Part shown: positions 21,500-32,774 of the stretch, one piece after another
Position numbering within the stretch: the first letter of the stretch is position 1
Layout of the letters: each line of letters begins with the position of its first letter
Origin: Pyrenochaeta sp. MPI-SDFR-AT-0127
Lineage: Eukaryota > Ascomycota > Dothideomycetes > Pleosporales > Cucurbitariaceae
NCBI GenBank assembly: GCA_020747015.1
Contig: JAGTJM010000014.1
Location: 186,001 to 250,000, forward strand
Direction of reading: 5' to 3'
DNA length: 64,000 nt
Notes under the pieces: generated by a model
Told to the model about the DNA's origin: nothing
The model's database searches: none
Seen by the model: the letters and a program-made list of their open reading frames with translations, nothing else
Position numbers and translations under genes: made by a program

Positions 21500-22010
21500 T
21501 TAGTTGCCTCCGACCTTCTTCGCCTCCTCTTGCAGCTTCTTGATCTGCTCTTGGGTATTTGTTCCTGTCTCGGATCGGTCTGCCTTGACCTATGATATTA
21601 TTATTATTATTAGCATACGTTGCACATCATGTGTATGCACCCTCTCCATGATATTGTGGTTCATGTCGGGACGCAGGTTTTGGCAAACGTACGGCGCTCT
21701 CGCTATCACTTGCGAGTCCCTCCTCCCAGTGTCCCTTGCCTTCCTTCTGCTTGCTCAGATTGTCCTGCTTCTTCCTCTCGACTTCATCCGCACGGCCTTC
21801 ACTGTCTATACGGCTGTCAGCATCCATGCAATAGCTATACAGCTTTATCCTCGATGGTCATGGGGAGTTGGAGAAAATTGGAACTGCTAAGGTAGACGTA
21901 CGCAGAGCGGACTCTTTGCCAGCGCTGCGAGCTATTGACTGTGAAAACGCAGCACGCTGGGTGAAGACGAAGGGAGCGCGACGTGTCGCAAAAGCACGGA
22001 TGGCAGACAT
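21500..22010 (-). CDS. Small conserved fungal protein with predicted mitochondrial presequence
   Basis: This has three exons: 21902-22010, 21693-21805 and 21500-21589. The introns are 96 and 103 bp, and the product is 103 aa. The N-terminus MSAIRAFATRRAPFVFTQRA is Arg-rich, free of acidic residues and amphipathic, like a mitochondrial targeting peptide. The rest is highly charged and probably helical (GRADEVERKKQDNLSKQKEG, GKGHWEEGLASDSESAVKAD, TQEQIKKLQEEAKK). The acceptor at 21806 (TATAG) was chosen because it alone keeps the frame, giving ALHSEGRADE. I recall similar short fungal proteins of unknown function but cannot name one with certainty. The second intron contains a (TTA) run near 21598-21611. 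Confidence 0.75.
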
Positions 22011-23703
22011 GATGGTTTCGTTAAGAATCGATATTTGGTGTTTGTGGGGGTTATGAGAGCTAGGAAGCTTTGTAGCTATGTGATGTCAGACTTCAAGCGA
22101 CACTCTTCATTGCAGAGCTCAATTGCATACGTACATGTTTGAGAAGTGTTTTTAGGGCTTCACAATAATAAGATATGGTAATGAAGTGTTCAGTTTGGCA
22201 TCTGAAGAAACTGAAGAATCACTCTCATTCCCCGACCTAAGCCCATCTAGCTTGTGAGCTACCATTTTTCTGACGTCATATACTACCCCCCCCCCGGCCA
22301 TCGCCACTACGACAATTGGCCCGGCTGCGAACGTCCACTTGCGCAGCATCAATTAGTCAATCAGATGTTTGGAACTCGTGACACATCAGGAGCGAAAGCT
22401 CAGCCCGTGGAGTGATGCTTGTCCACGTTCTGCGTGCAGTCTCCCATGCAAGCAAGCTTCGCCGAGCTTGCACCGCCCGCCTCTACCCGCAGAAGGGAAC
22501 CATGGGCAGCATAGCCCACCTGTCGTACCTGAAGGGTGGTTACACATGGGGGTGTTCCTGCGTCCAGACTGCCCATCCACGGTACTCGCCCTAGTGTGGA
22601 GCGGCGTACGTGTGTTTGGAGTGGGCTTGTGCGGAGCAATTTCCTGTGCAGGGAGATTGCGGTCTTCAAACAGAGCAGGAGGGGTCTGAGACACGTAACA
22701 TACTCAGGGGATGTTTCCCAGCTGCTTTCGGTCGCGTACCCCGCTTCAGGGCTGTCCAAGCATGCTGGAGGTGGCTGTGGCAAGCTGCTCTCTGCGCCCT
22801 CCCAAAGGTTGTGGGTTTTCGAACCTGGCGTCAGATCTACGCCCCAGGCGTGCTGTGCAGTTTGTGATGCAGTGAATCGGTCACGATAGTAGAGATGACA
22901 TGAACAAATTATGTAAATAAGTTGTGATTTCATTCCTAGGATAACTCACTGCCCTCTGGTGGCGAGGCGTGTAATGTGCAAGGAGAAGAGCTCCCGAAGG
23001 AAAAATAAGACCAAAACATCCAAGAAGAGATCACCCTAACCACCCTCAGGGTTCGTAAAATCCTCATACAATGAAAAGAGAAACGAGACCCAGCGCCAAT
23101 TGACTGCGTAGAATCATCCCAGCGTCGTACAAGTGTTGACAGACAAGCAGACGATATGCACCAAGAACCCGATGACCCACACGCTTTGACACCGCCGCTT
23201 CGAAGATTCGCGCCCACAATGGTATATACCGACCGCTTGAAACCGTGATCCGACCGCACAAAAGAAATCTACCCTTTGTAATGGCGCCATATGACTGGCA
23301 GCCGGGTAACAGTAATGTAAGACAGCAAACGCTACAGAACACCTATATCTGTAACCGAGAATTTTCTGAAGTCTTTAGAACGCTGATGATAACCAGGATG
23401 CAACCCAAAACACCGAAATGTGCAAACCGCCGTGAATGCGTAATGACGCAAAGACGCAAGGCCAAGGCGCTCTATCCGGAAATAATGTTTTCGCTACAGT
23501 GCAACGCCGTCGCCGGTTCAGTGGTATACCCAAGATGTCGAATGAGATATCGTAGATTTGTACAAGGAGAGTCGATAGTATAGACGTATGATCCTCCGGA
23601 GGATATCAAGAAAAGAGTATTAGATCCAGGTAGCCACTAGCCGAGCAACGAACACGCCACAATGCCAACCGAACAGAACGCCTGGCCTCGTGCCTGCGAG
23701 GCC
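22011..23703. other. intergenic, no gene recognised
   Basis: About 1.7 kb. A C10 tract lies at about 22286-22295. Overlapping open frames at 22386-22933 occur on both strands with no motif and no coherent splice model, so I do not call them. Confidence 0.55.
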
Positions 23704-24362
23704 TTACCAGCGTCGCGACATGAACTGTTGCTGCATCTGTCGGTTGGGAGATACCGACGGAGGTGGGCTGGCAACAGCTCGTGTCGATGGGTCAACAATT
23801 GGAATGGCATTGCGGGTACGTTGGGCTAGTGGCTGGTGAAGTTTAGTCTGCGAAGTGTTGCTCTGCTGGAAGCCAGCAGGCGTGTACGGATTTGGAGCCG
23901 AAGAAAGGACGAAAGACGGAGTTGGCTGAAGTTGGTGCTGAAGCGGAGACTGCTCAGGTGATCCGCTCGACAGTGACGAGCGGTCTGACCCGGAAGAGTG
24001 AATAGACTGCAGCTGTTCATCGAAGGTCAGCGCCTGTTGTGGCGATTGCGATGACATCGAGTGGCAAATATCGCATGCCGAGAGCGACTTACATCATCCT
24101 CAGTGAGCAGGTGGAATGGGCAGAACATCTCATCGTCCTCAATGTCAAAGGACCTTGCGGCCTCAAAGTCTCGCTTGAATGCGATCATGGTCGGGGGCTC
24201 GACGTTGAACTCCTTGGGGGTGCGAACTTGGCGGAACTGCTTATGACTCTGCTGAGCCGAGATCCGGGGCGCCCTCCGCGATCGGCCGCCGTGGTGGTTG
24301 TGCGAGTGGGCGTTGAGGTGTTGTTGGTGGTGCTGAGCACCGTAATTGAAGAACTGCGACAT
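23704..24362 (-). CDS. Conserved fungal protein of unknown function
   Basis: This has two exons, 24093-24362 and 23704-24012, with an 80-bp intron (GTAAGT...AACAG). The product is 192 aa. The N-terminus is His/Gln-rich (YGAQHHQQHLNAHSHNHHGG). A compact block follows at about residues 45-92 (RTPKEFNVEPPTMIAFKRDF, EAARSFDIEDDEMFCPFHLL) and looks conserved. The C-terminal half is Ser/Pro/Gln-rich (IHSSGSDRSSLSSGSPEQSP). A second, earlier in-phase acceptor (ACAACAG) would add eight residues; the chosen site gives TEDDLQSIHSSGSD. No enzymatic motif, signal peptide or membrane segment is seen. Cytosolic or nuclear location is a guess. Confidence 0.75.
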
Positions 24363-26464
24363 GATTACAGGTTATGCTGATGAAAGTTCGGATGGAAGTC
24401 GGTGGGTAGAGGGGTGAGGGCCAGCGAAGCGGGTGGAGCGAGAATGTAACCAATGCTACCACAACAAAGCCGAAACAAAGGGGTATAGCTCGGTGGACAA
24501 GGCGTAACAGAGGTCGCGGGGTGCAGCAAAATGCAGCGGTCGGGGAGCGGGTGCGGAGGGTATTAACTAGAGGGATTGCGATGCGAGGCTGAGTAGATGT
24601 GTTTGGAGGGCTTGGGTGCAGAAGTGCGAAGAGCAGCGAAGAGGGTGGGAGCGAGGATGAAGAGGCAGGGCGCTGTCAGACGGGCGTGGCCAATGCGCGC
24701 TGGATATGTGGGCCCCTGCCGCGTGATTGGCCGGCCACTTCGCCACCCAGCCTGGCCTAGCCCCGTTGTGGACAAGGCCTGTCGTGTCCGTGCGTCGTCG
24801 ACTTGGAGCCCGCGCTAAAGAGCCTCTCCTCGATCGCTGCGCGGCCACGAGTGCGCTGCGGCCTTTGGATCGCCTTCAACGCTGGCCTTGGGCGCCCAGT
24901 AGCCGCCTAGTTCAGTCGTGGTCGATGCAGCGAGCGCCAGTGCCAGTTCCCGTCGTGAAGATGCGCGCGCAGCCCCCCAGCCGACCCTGAACAGCGGCGC
25001 ATTATCAAACAACGCTTATGCGCTGCACCACGCTAGAAGTTGCTGCCAGCCAGCTCACAGCCTCGGTGGGCTCCAGGTGGGCTGGTGACCCCCCCCCCCC
25101 AAGTCCACCGCCCTGACCGCTTCTTGCTGCAGGCCTCTTTCCGTCGCCAGGGGAATGCATGCTTCACGTCGCCGCCAGACCAGAGCAGCTAGCAGCCCAG
25201 GAGAACCCCGACGGCGACTGCGAGAGATGTGCTGTCGGCAAGGGCGGCTTCATCGTAAAGCGGCAGCCGGGAGCCTGCTTCGTTGGGTGCCTCGACGCAT
25301 TCTGGGGACCGCTAAAGCGGCGCCCGGCAGTGTTGCCCGCCAAACAACAGCTCAACATCGTGGGAGCGGCCTTTCTGGGATTCGCTGGTCGCGGCCGAGT
25401 CCCTACCGACGGGCCTGCAAATCGCTTCCATCTCGAGGCACGGTGGTTGTTCTGGAATGCAGGCTTGCCCTCGCCCGACGCTTGACTGGATGGTGTGAGG
25501 TCACCCGGCGACGCAGATCCAAGCAAACAATGATTGTGGTTGTCGCACCCGTCCACCCACCAACGTCTAGACGCTGGCTGTGTTTGACCTCTTGCAACCC
25601 TTCGGATGCCCGGGCCCTCATGACGTTCACCCAGCCGTCAGGATCGCTGCGCAACCACAGCCAATGGCATCCCTCGGAATATTTATAGCCCACCCGAAAT
25701 CATCCCGCATTCTGCTCGTTCTACCCGAAGCTCAACGGCGACCACGAGAAATGGCATTGACAAAACTTAGTCGCCCATGGCCGGGGGGATTTGATATTGT
25801 CGCCTAGCTCAATCGTTGTACTGTAAAGAAATTCCATACCCTCCAGTGCCCTGTGCCGTCCAATTTTCGTAAACAAATCTGGGACAAGCCAAGCTTCGTC
25901 GCATGAATATTCGTTATCACGCTCGAAACACGCTCAGTTCGGGGTTCCTCTACGGAGTGGGGTGAGAGAACGCTGATAGCGCCCGTAGATTTAATTTGTA
26001 GCAAATGCAGCAGGCAACATGGCGATCCAATCGAGTGATGTCTGGTGATGAAAGCGTGGTGTGTGAGGCTGCTTACTACTTAGAGTGCTGACCACACCTA
26101 GATTGCTGTTGGCCCATGGGTGGCACAGCGCCTCAAAAGGTCTTCTTTTGCGACCGGTGGCGCATGCACAGAATGTAATTGCAATCGGTTGTTCAGCGAT
26201 GTCGGACATCGTTTGATCGTTTCGTACCGGTCGCCAATCGATCGGAAACAGCAAGCCTCTAACAGCTGTGGTTAAGAGCAATATGTGAGTAAGAGCAATA
26301 TGTGAGTGGCAAACGCTATGCTTCCTTGCCTCTCAGACGTGCCAAGGCAGTTACTGGGTATGCCAACCTGCAACTTCCATCGCAGCCGATCACATTGTGT
26401 TTACTGTTTTCCATCCGTGAAATTATCCCGCCAGGCAAAGAAACATTTCGCCTCGCCCTTGACT
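24363..26464. other. long intergenic region
   Basis: About 2.1 kb upstream of the unknown-function gene and downstream of ssn8. A GC-rich part (about 24600-25700) holds open frames up to 177 codons in several phases at once, which is expected in GC-rich DNA; none shows a domain. A C12 tract is at about 25089-25100. A 17-bp unit is duplicated in tandem at about 26272-26306. Confidence 0.5.
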
Positions 26465-27447
26465 TCACTTGTCTAGCCCTCTTGCCTTGACGAATTTCGC
26501 AATTTGATCTTTGCATGTCTTGTCCGCATAAGACTCCCAGACCTCGTAAAGCGATATGAGTTCCTGTGTACACTCTACAACAGCCTCGATATCGACACTG
26601 CTCTCTGCGAGCCAATCCACCAGCTTCTGCACCCTGTTCTGTGTTCCCCCTGCGTTTCGAGCATTACCCAGTGTCTGAAGGGCATTCGTCATCCCCGCGG
26701 CATTTACTTGGAGGCCACCTTGTGTTGGTTTGAGAACGACAGCTAGAAACATTGCCGTAATGGCGATCACGTGTGGCGCATGAAGAAGTGGAAGATCAGT
26801 CAAATAGTGGTCATTGATGATAGACCATGCCAGAGCGTTCTCCTCTTGTGTTAGTTGGAACTGAGTCTGCAGCTCTGCGAGACTCCGATATGGGTGGTGA
26901 ATGATGAGTTGGGAGTTCATTTCGGAAATAAGTGTAAATTCACACTCCCCAATCTTCGAGATGTCGTTGAAGGACGTGTCTGCGTATCAGATCAGTTTCA
27001 CAATCCCTTTTGCAAAGGCGTTGCTGTACCTACCCCAGCAGTGACGTGCCTCTGCTAGAACCATGCGGATGTGCTGTGGACACTCCTCCATTTTGCAGGC
27101 AAGGTAAAGTGCGGTTGCTAGCACAAGGGCTGGATTGGTTCTCCGTATCTCGACCTTCGCATAGAAGCGCCGCACATATACTTGGGCTGTGGCCAGTGCT
27201 TGTTGCCGGACACCCAATGGCCGTGCCATTTTTGAAAGTTCTGGAACAAGTTAGTTTAATTGGAAGTATATTCTTGGTGTGGCTTACGGTGATAGAAATG
27301 AATACTGAGATGCCTTCTGTCTGGAAGGGGATACAGGTTCACCAGGTTCCGCTCGGACTCTTCTATCTTCTTTCGTTCCAATGCCAGCTGGTGCTTTGTG
27401 AATGTCCAGAACTTCCGTTGCGTCGACTCCCAGTAGCTGGAAGCCAT
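26465..27447 (-). CDS. ssn8: Cyclin C, Mediator kinase-module cyclin (SSN8/SRB11 homologue)
   Basis: This has three exons: 27288-27447, 27034-27240 and 26465-26979. The introns are 47 and 54 bp, and the product is 293 aa, the usual size for fungal Ssn8. It starts MASSYWESTQRKFWTFTKHQ. The first cyclin fold is at about residues 45-145 (LSKMARPLGVRQQALATAQV, YVRRFYAKVEIRRTNPALVL, ALYLACKMEECPQHIR). The second is from about 150 (ISKIGECEFTLISEMNSQLI, HPYRSLAELQ, NALAWSIINDHYLTDLPLL). Cyclin C pairs with the Ssn3/CDK8 kinase in the Mediator kinase module and modulates RNA polymerase II transcription. It is divergent from the EF-hand carrier gene, with 707 bp between starts. Confidence 0.93.
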
Positions 27448-28154
27448 GGTGCTATCTCTCTTCACCTAATAGACTGTTGGAAGGGACACAATGTAATGTG
27501 TGGAATTCACAATGTCTCTCTCGTTCGGTGAAGGTTGAAGAGAGCAATAGTAATCCAAATGCTCAGATCGTAATAGCCAGAAGCCCAAGCGAGCTGCAGC
27601 CTAATCGACCTCGATGCCTTTTACGTTTGTCAAAACTAAAACGACGGAATTCGAAAATCTCTGGCTTGCAATAGTTGGACAACGTTCTATCTCGTTCAAA
27701 AGGTCTCGAGGAGAGGTTGCTTCATGTGCGATGGCCAAGACCTGAAGGCTGAGGCTGAAGGAGAGCGGCGACACAATGTCACCGGATGATGATGGAACTT
27801 GTTATTCGCAATCGATGGCTATACCCACGTGTTTCTCCTGAAATGAATACTAGCGAGGAGCATGCAGTGATGAGAGCGAGGGAGAGAGTGGTGGTGAGTA
27901 TCCAATCAGGTGTCAGCGAATGTTGTCGCTCCTGCCGTGCCTTCCCTCGGTGATGCCGCTGGCAAGCTAGCCTTTTTCAGGCCAACCCTCCCTCGAAGCT
28001 AGACTCTGACCTCATACCCCACGTTGATTCCCATGAACCTATCCTTCCATCCTCAGCCATTCTTTCAGCAATTCACCTCGCCCAGCGCCGACAGCTGGCC
28101 TCCCTCGCGTGTCGCGACTCATAGCCATGATAGACCCAAGATAGCGGGAAGACA
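27448..28154. other. divergent promoter region, ssn8 and EF-hand carrier
   Basis: This is 707 bp between two start codons. No gene is recognised. Confidence 0.6.
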
Positions 28155-30424
28155 ATGGACACACAAAGCGCAAGCGTCGCGGACGCCAGAGTGGACCAGC
28201 TATGGGCGACCCTAGACACGCGCAAGCAGGGCCATCTCGATCTCCCAGCTCTTAAGAAGGGGCTGCGGAAGCTGGATCACCGTAGGCTCGGACATGCTGT
28301 GGACACGTCATTTGCTAACGGAATACCGTAGCACTGAAAAATGCAGATCAACTCCTGGACGAGGTGATGAAAGCTGTAGATACGGACGGGAATGGTCGCA
28401 TATCATATAATGGTTAGTGTTCTGGTCCTCCGTAGCACCCGAAAGTTGACTTCGATTAACATTGCGCTTCTCAGAATTCCGCACCTTTGTGGAAGAAACC
28501 GAAAAAGAGCTCCTTGCGCTCTTCCGAAGTATCGATTATAATCATGACGGCAAGATTTCAAAAGAGGAATTGCGGTCTGCTCTGAGTCGAGCTGGGCTCG
28601 CGGTCCCTAACAGCAATCTCGATAATTTTTTCTCCGAAGTAGACACCAATAGCGATGGAGCTATCAGTTTTGAAGAATGGCGGTACGTGTTTGAGCGTAG
28701 TAGTCTGTGACCCGAGCCATACTGCGGGTAGCGGTCCGAGAGCGCGCGACGACTTTTGATCCTGGGCCACAGCGTTTGGACAAAAGCTATATGGCGTTTA
28801 AGGACACTTTGCGCTGGCGATCCGCAGTATGGTAATCAAGAGTGTCAACCTCTGCCAAGCCTTATCGATATATTCATAACCACGGATCATACTGACTGGT
28901 GAAAGGGACTTTCTTCTATTCATTCCGGTCAGCGCGCCCAACCTTCATGCTGTATTCAGCTACTTCTCGGCCACGATGAAGGTAAACCCGGAAGGTGACG
29001 TTATGATAAGCGACGACACCATCCAAGGCTTAGGTACTGCACAGCAATTTCTTCAATTTTTCTTTGGTTCCATCATTCTCGTAGCGCGAACGCCGCCCTA
29101 TTCTTCATCGTCAGACTACATTGCACCTCTGGAGATGGCTGCACATTCTCCCCCAAAACTCGCAAATTCGGAAACCCTCCCGCCACGTCCCGATGAGAGG
29201 GAGATTCGTTTCCCTCTCAACGAGGTACATACGGGGCTTATTGAGAGCTTCGGAACCATGCTGATTGGTTGTGTTCCAAATCCAGGCTATTTCGTGGCGG
29301 GAGGCGTTGCAGGAATTGTTTCTCGCACCTCGACTGCACCCCTCGATCGTTTGAAAGTCTACCTCATTGCCCAAACCAGCGTGGCGGAGGAAGCTGTCGC
29401 CGCGGCAAAGCATGGTAACATCATTAGAGCCGCGCTGAATGCCTGGAGACCGCTTGCTACCGCCACAAAGGAGCTATGGGAGGCTGGCGGCATGCGAAGT
29501 CTTTATGCTGGTGAGTACAGATGTGATGCACCTCCCAGACTGATGCTAACCAATTCCTCTAGGTAATGGCTTGAATGTAATCAAAGTCATGCCAGAGTCA
29601 GCCATAAAATTTGGTTCTTACGAGGCAAGTATAGACATAACTACATCATTGCCATCCTAATTCGTACAGGCCGCAAAACGAGTCTTCGCCCGGATTGAAG
29701 GACATAGCGACCCAGCAGCTATACATTCCTGGTCCAAATTTGTTGCTGGTGGTCTCGCAGGTCAGTTGCCAAACCTTATGGTGTCTTTGACACATGGCTG
29801 ATAGTGTTAGGAATGGTCTCTCAATTCGCTGTCTATCCTATCGATACCTTAAAATTGTTAGTATATATGCGCACCCGTTGACTGACCAAGCTAATACCTT
29901 GAAGTCGTATGCAGTGCGAGACTGTGTCTGGCGGCTTACATGGTAACCGACTCATATGGGCAACAGCTAAGAAGATGTGGCAAACTGGTGGCGTTGTCGC
30001 ATACTATCGCGGCCTACCCATGGGTATAATCGGTATATTTCCGTATGCAGCGCTTGATCTAGGCACATTCGAGTATCTCAAGCGCGCCATTGCGAGACGG
30101 AATGCAAAGAGACTTGGCTGCCACGAACAAGATGCGGAACCAGGTGGCTTTATGACAGCAGCCATCGGCGGGTTCTCTGGTGCCTTTGGAGCAAGCGCTG
30201 TATACCCGCTCAACCTGCTACGAACACGACTACAGAGCCAAGGCACTGTCTTGCACCCACGGACATATACGGGAATAATGGATGTTACCAGACAAACTAT
30301 TGCAGGTGAAGGGGTGCGTGGTCTGTTCAAGGGTCTCACGCCAAACCTATTGAAGGTTGTCCCTGCCGTGTCGATCACCTACGTTGTCTACGACAAGTCA
30401 AAGAAAGTCATTGGGCTGCGGTAA
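28155..30424 (+). CDS. Calcium-dependent mitochondrial carrier, SCaMC/Sal1 type (ATP-Mg/Pi)
   Basis: This has eight exons: 28155-28281, 28332-28412, 28475-28682, 28906-29510, 29563-29624, 29670-29760, 29811-29856 and 29905-30424. The product is 579 aa. The N-terminal half faces the intermembrane space and holds EF-hand loops: a degenerate one (DTRKQGHLDLPA) and three canonical ones (DTDGNGRISYNE, DYNHDGKISKEE, DTNSDGAISFEE). The C-terminal half is a three-repeat carrier with PLDRLK, PIDTLK and PLNLLR signatures and the usual conserved Gly-rich turns (YFVAGGVAGIVSRTSTAPLD). The family exchanges ATP-Mg for phosphate across the inner membrane under Ca2+ control. Intron 5 (29625-29669) has a GC donor (GAG|GCAAGT); GT alternatives break the frame. 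Intron 3 is long (223 bp). Confidence 0.93.
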
Positions 30425-31239
30425 TAGCCCTGTCAGCTCGAGGGTTCATCATCGTCATTAGCAGAACATTGTCCAACCCCTTCCAGGACCTCTTTCTATC
30501 GCTCGCGTTCTATCAGCGCACAGCCCTACGGCCCTTCCAACACTTTCGCCACACCGACATTGTCGGATCCCCATAAGACTCCACATTGAAGAGCGTTTTC
30601 ATTTGCATATCCATACAGTGATACCCTTCGTGCTCCAGTATCAGCATCATCTAGGGCTCAGCGACAGCCCAGGCTGCGTTTGACTATTTTTGCATTCGGC
30701 CGGGCGTTTTGGGTGTCAGTGTTCTACCGTATATTTCGATGCTTGTTCGAATGATTGATGGCCACTATACTAGCAGACCTCAAGTAGGCTGGATATTCGT
30801 AGCACACATGTATTGTAGTTAACAATGAGAGACATGACGGGTTCACGAACGTGCACTGAGTGTAGCCACAGGTGCTCCGCGACTGCGTGGGTTGAATATT
30901 CTTGGAAAAGATGCATGTGTCTGAGGCTAGCCGACTGTTTGGTGCGTCTAGTCCGACGGTCATGGTCCTCTTCAATGGCTAACGCGCTCTCTAGAAATCC
31001 ATATGGTATACGTAGTTTGGTCTTCACAGAGGGATTGGATTCAACAAATGATACGACTGAGGCTGGACGAGGCAGCGGAACAAGCTATGATAGTTTCCGG
31101 GAAAAAAAAAGAGGATAAGAGCCTCTACGAACAAACTGTGCTCCAAACGCCGTCTATGCTATCCTCTCAATTGATTGGATCTCGACTTGGTCGGCAAGAC
31201 AATGCCGCCCATTACTTTGACTCTCACCATGTCCGACGC
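30425..31239. other. intergenic, convergent 3' flanks
   Basis: This is 815 bp between two convergent genes. Nothing recognisable is present. Confidence 0.6.
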
Positions 31240-32081
31240 TTATTTCGTGATGACAATCAATAGCACAAGTATGATTATCAACACTACAATGATAGTCAAA
31301 CTCCAGTTCTCTCTCGCCTTTTGCGAAAACCGATCTAACCGGCCTCTGGCTCTGCGGAACTGCGCCGCATGTCGATCCACGCCTTCTTCCACGTCATCTA
31401 GGAGCATGACTTGCCCGTCTAGCTCGTCTCCTATCTGCATACTGAGTTCGCGCTGGCGGCCAATGCTGGCGCCTAGATGGTCGAGTTGTTCATCTTGGTC
31501 CCGGATGACTTGGCTGTGGTAGGCGTGGATCTGTTGGTTGTCTAGATCGTCTTGATTTGGGGGCGCATCCGGGTCGGAGGAGGGGTCGTCGCGGTAAGGG
31601 AAGAGGGCTGCGCGATTTGCGTCATCCTGGGTTGAAGTGGACTCTGATGGATTGTCGCTGAAGCGGACCGACTTGGAGCCCTGACGAGGCTTTTTCTGGG
31701 CCGCGGCAAAATCAGGATTCAAGGAGGGATTGTTGGGTGTTTTCAGGGTGGGCGAGGTGACGGTGGATGAGGCGCGGTCGAATTGGGATGTGAGCTCACT
31801 GAGTTGCGCTCTCAGGCGGGGAAGTTGGGGGGTGATGGACCTGGACTGTGGATTAGAGGGGGCATGGCAGAGACATGGTAGGTGTAGTCTTACTCGTCCT
31901 CTGTGTCCTCAACCTGCGACTCCAACGACTCGATGCCTGATCGCAGCTGCTCCAGCGATCTTGAGATTTGGCCATCCTGGCTGTTTGGGGAGAGATTGAG
32001 GGAGATGGCGCGTTGTCGTTCCAGCAAGGAGAGCTTGATGTGGTCTGCCAGGAGGAACAGCTGGGGGGGATTGGTGGACAT
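31240..32081 (-). CDS. t-SNARE, syntaxin-8/Syn8-like (Qc)
   Basis: This has two exons, 31894-32081 and 31240-31840, with a 53-bp intron (GTAAGA...TCCAG). The product is 262 aa. The N-terminus is helical (PPQLFLLADHIKLSLLERQR). The SNARE motif lies at about residues 175-235 (IRDQDEQLDHLGASIGRQRE, IGDELDGQVMLLDDVEEGVD), with the central layer Gln in DELDGQ, as in syntaxin 8. A single C-terminal anchor follows (LTIIVVLIIILVLLIVITK). It likely mediates fusion at endosomes or the vacuole, as Qc-SNAREs of this type do. The acceptor was fixed by frame (EDE|SITPQLPRLRAQL). It is divergent from the RING gene. Confidence 0.9.
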
Positions 32082-32311
32082 GGCGGCGGTGATGAACAGA
32101 TATAGACAGAGCGGTGCTGGAGGCGGCAGTGGTCACTATGCACAAGTTGCGGCGCCGGAAGCGGCAGCAGAGCGCGGGCACGGCGGAGGAAGGCGAAAAA
32201 GGCAAAAGAAAGCACGAAGCACTCGAGGATGTACAGGACTACATGGAATTGCGCATGTGCCAAACAAAGTGAAAAGAGGCGCGACGGTTGCAAGTGGAGA
32301 CTGAGACGGCA

Positions 32312-32342
<31 letters not shown>

Positions 32343-32774
32343 GAGCAAGGAGCGGTCCGCTGACGAAGTGCCGCCCCCCCAATGATCGACACCTGCCTTG
32401 GCCCTTTCGGCTTTGTCTCCGGACAGTTGGGTGGGGAGACACCAAGGCGACTACAGGGCGACTGCACGTCCTATGTCTCGCATTCTGCGCAACCCAAAGG
32501 CACGACACAGACGCCCACATGCTCCCGTCCACTTTGGGAAGTATGCGTCCATTCCACACTGGCCCAACTTGCTATATAACTTTTGTCGCTGTCGCTCTGC
32601 AGCCCGAGTGACTGTCAGAGCGACCACCCTCCACCCGGCCGAGCCCTCTGCCTCCCCACCGCCTTTCGACAACGCATCTTTGTCTGGCCCCGACGCCCTC
32701 TCCAAGACACTTGCCGCACCTCCTGGGCTGAGCAGACGTCTTTCCTTCACCGACCGTCTGCCAGGCGACGCTCG
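32082..32774. other. divergent promoter region, SNARE and RING genes
   Basis: This is 693 bp between starts. It contains a (CTG)9 microsatellite and CT-rich stretches typical of fungal promoters. Confidence 0.55.
32315..32341 (+). repeat. (CTG)9 trinucleotide microsatellite
   Basis: Nine perfect CTG units lie in the divergent promoter/5' leader between the SNARE and RING genes, about 235 bp upstream of the SNARE ATG. No supported CDS covers it. Confidence 0.9.

Noticed and set aside
22386..22933. Overlapping frames on both strands
   Set aside because: No coherent exon structure or recognisable product.
25155..25688. 177-codon plus-strand frame
   Set aside because: Located in GC-rich DNA where several frames are open at once; composition is Arg-rich with no domain.
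32583..32774. 64-codon N-terminal extension of the RING protein
   Set aside because: The frame is open but has no ATG before 32775 and no acceptor-supported upstream exon.
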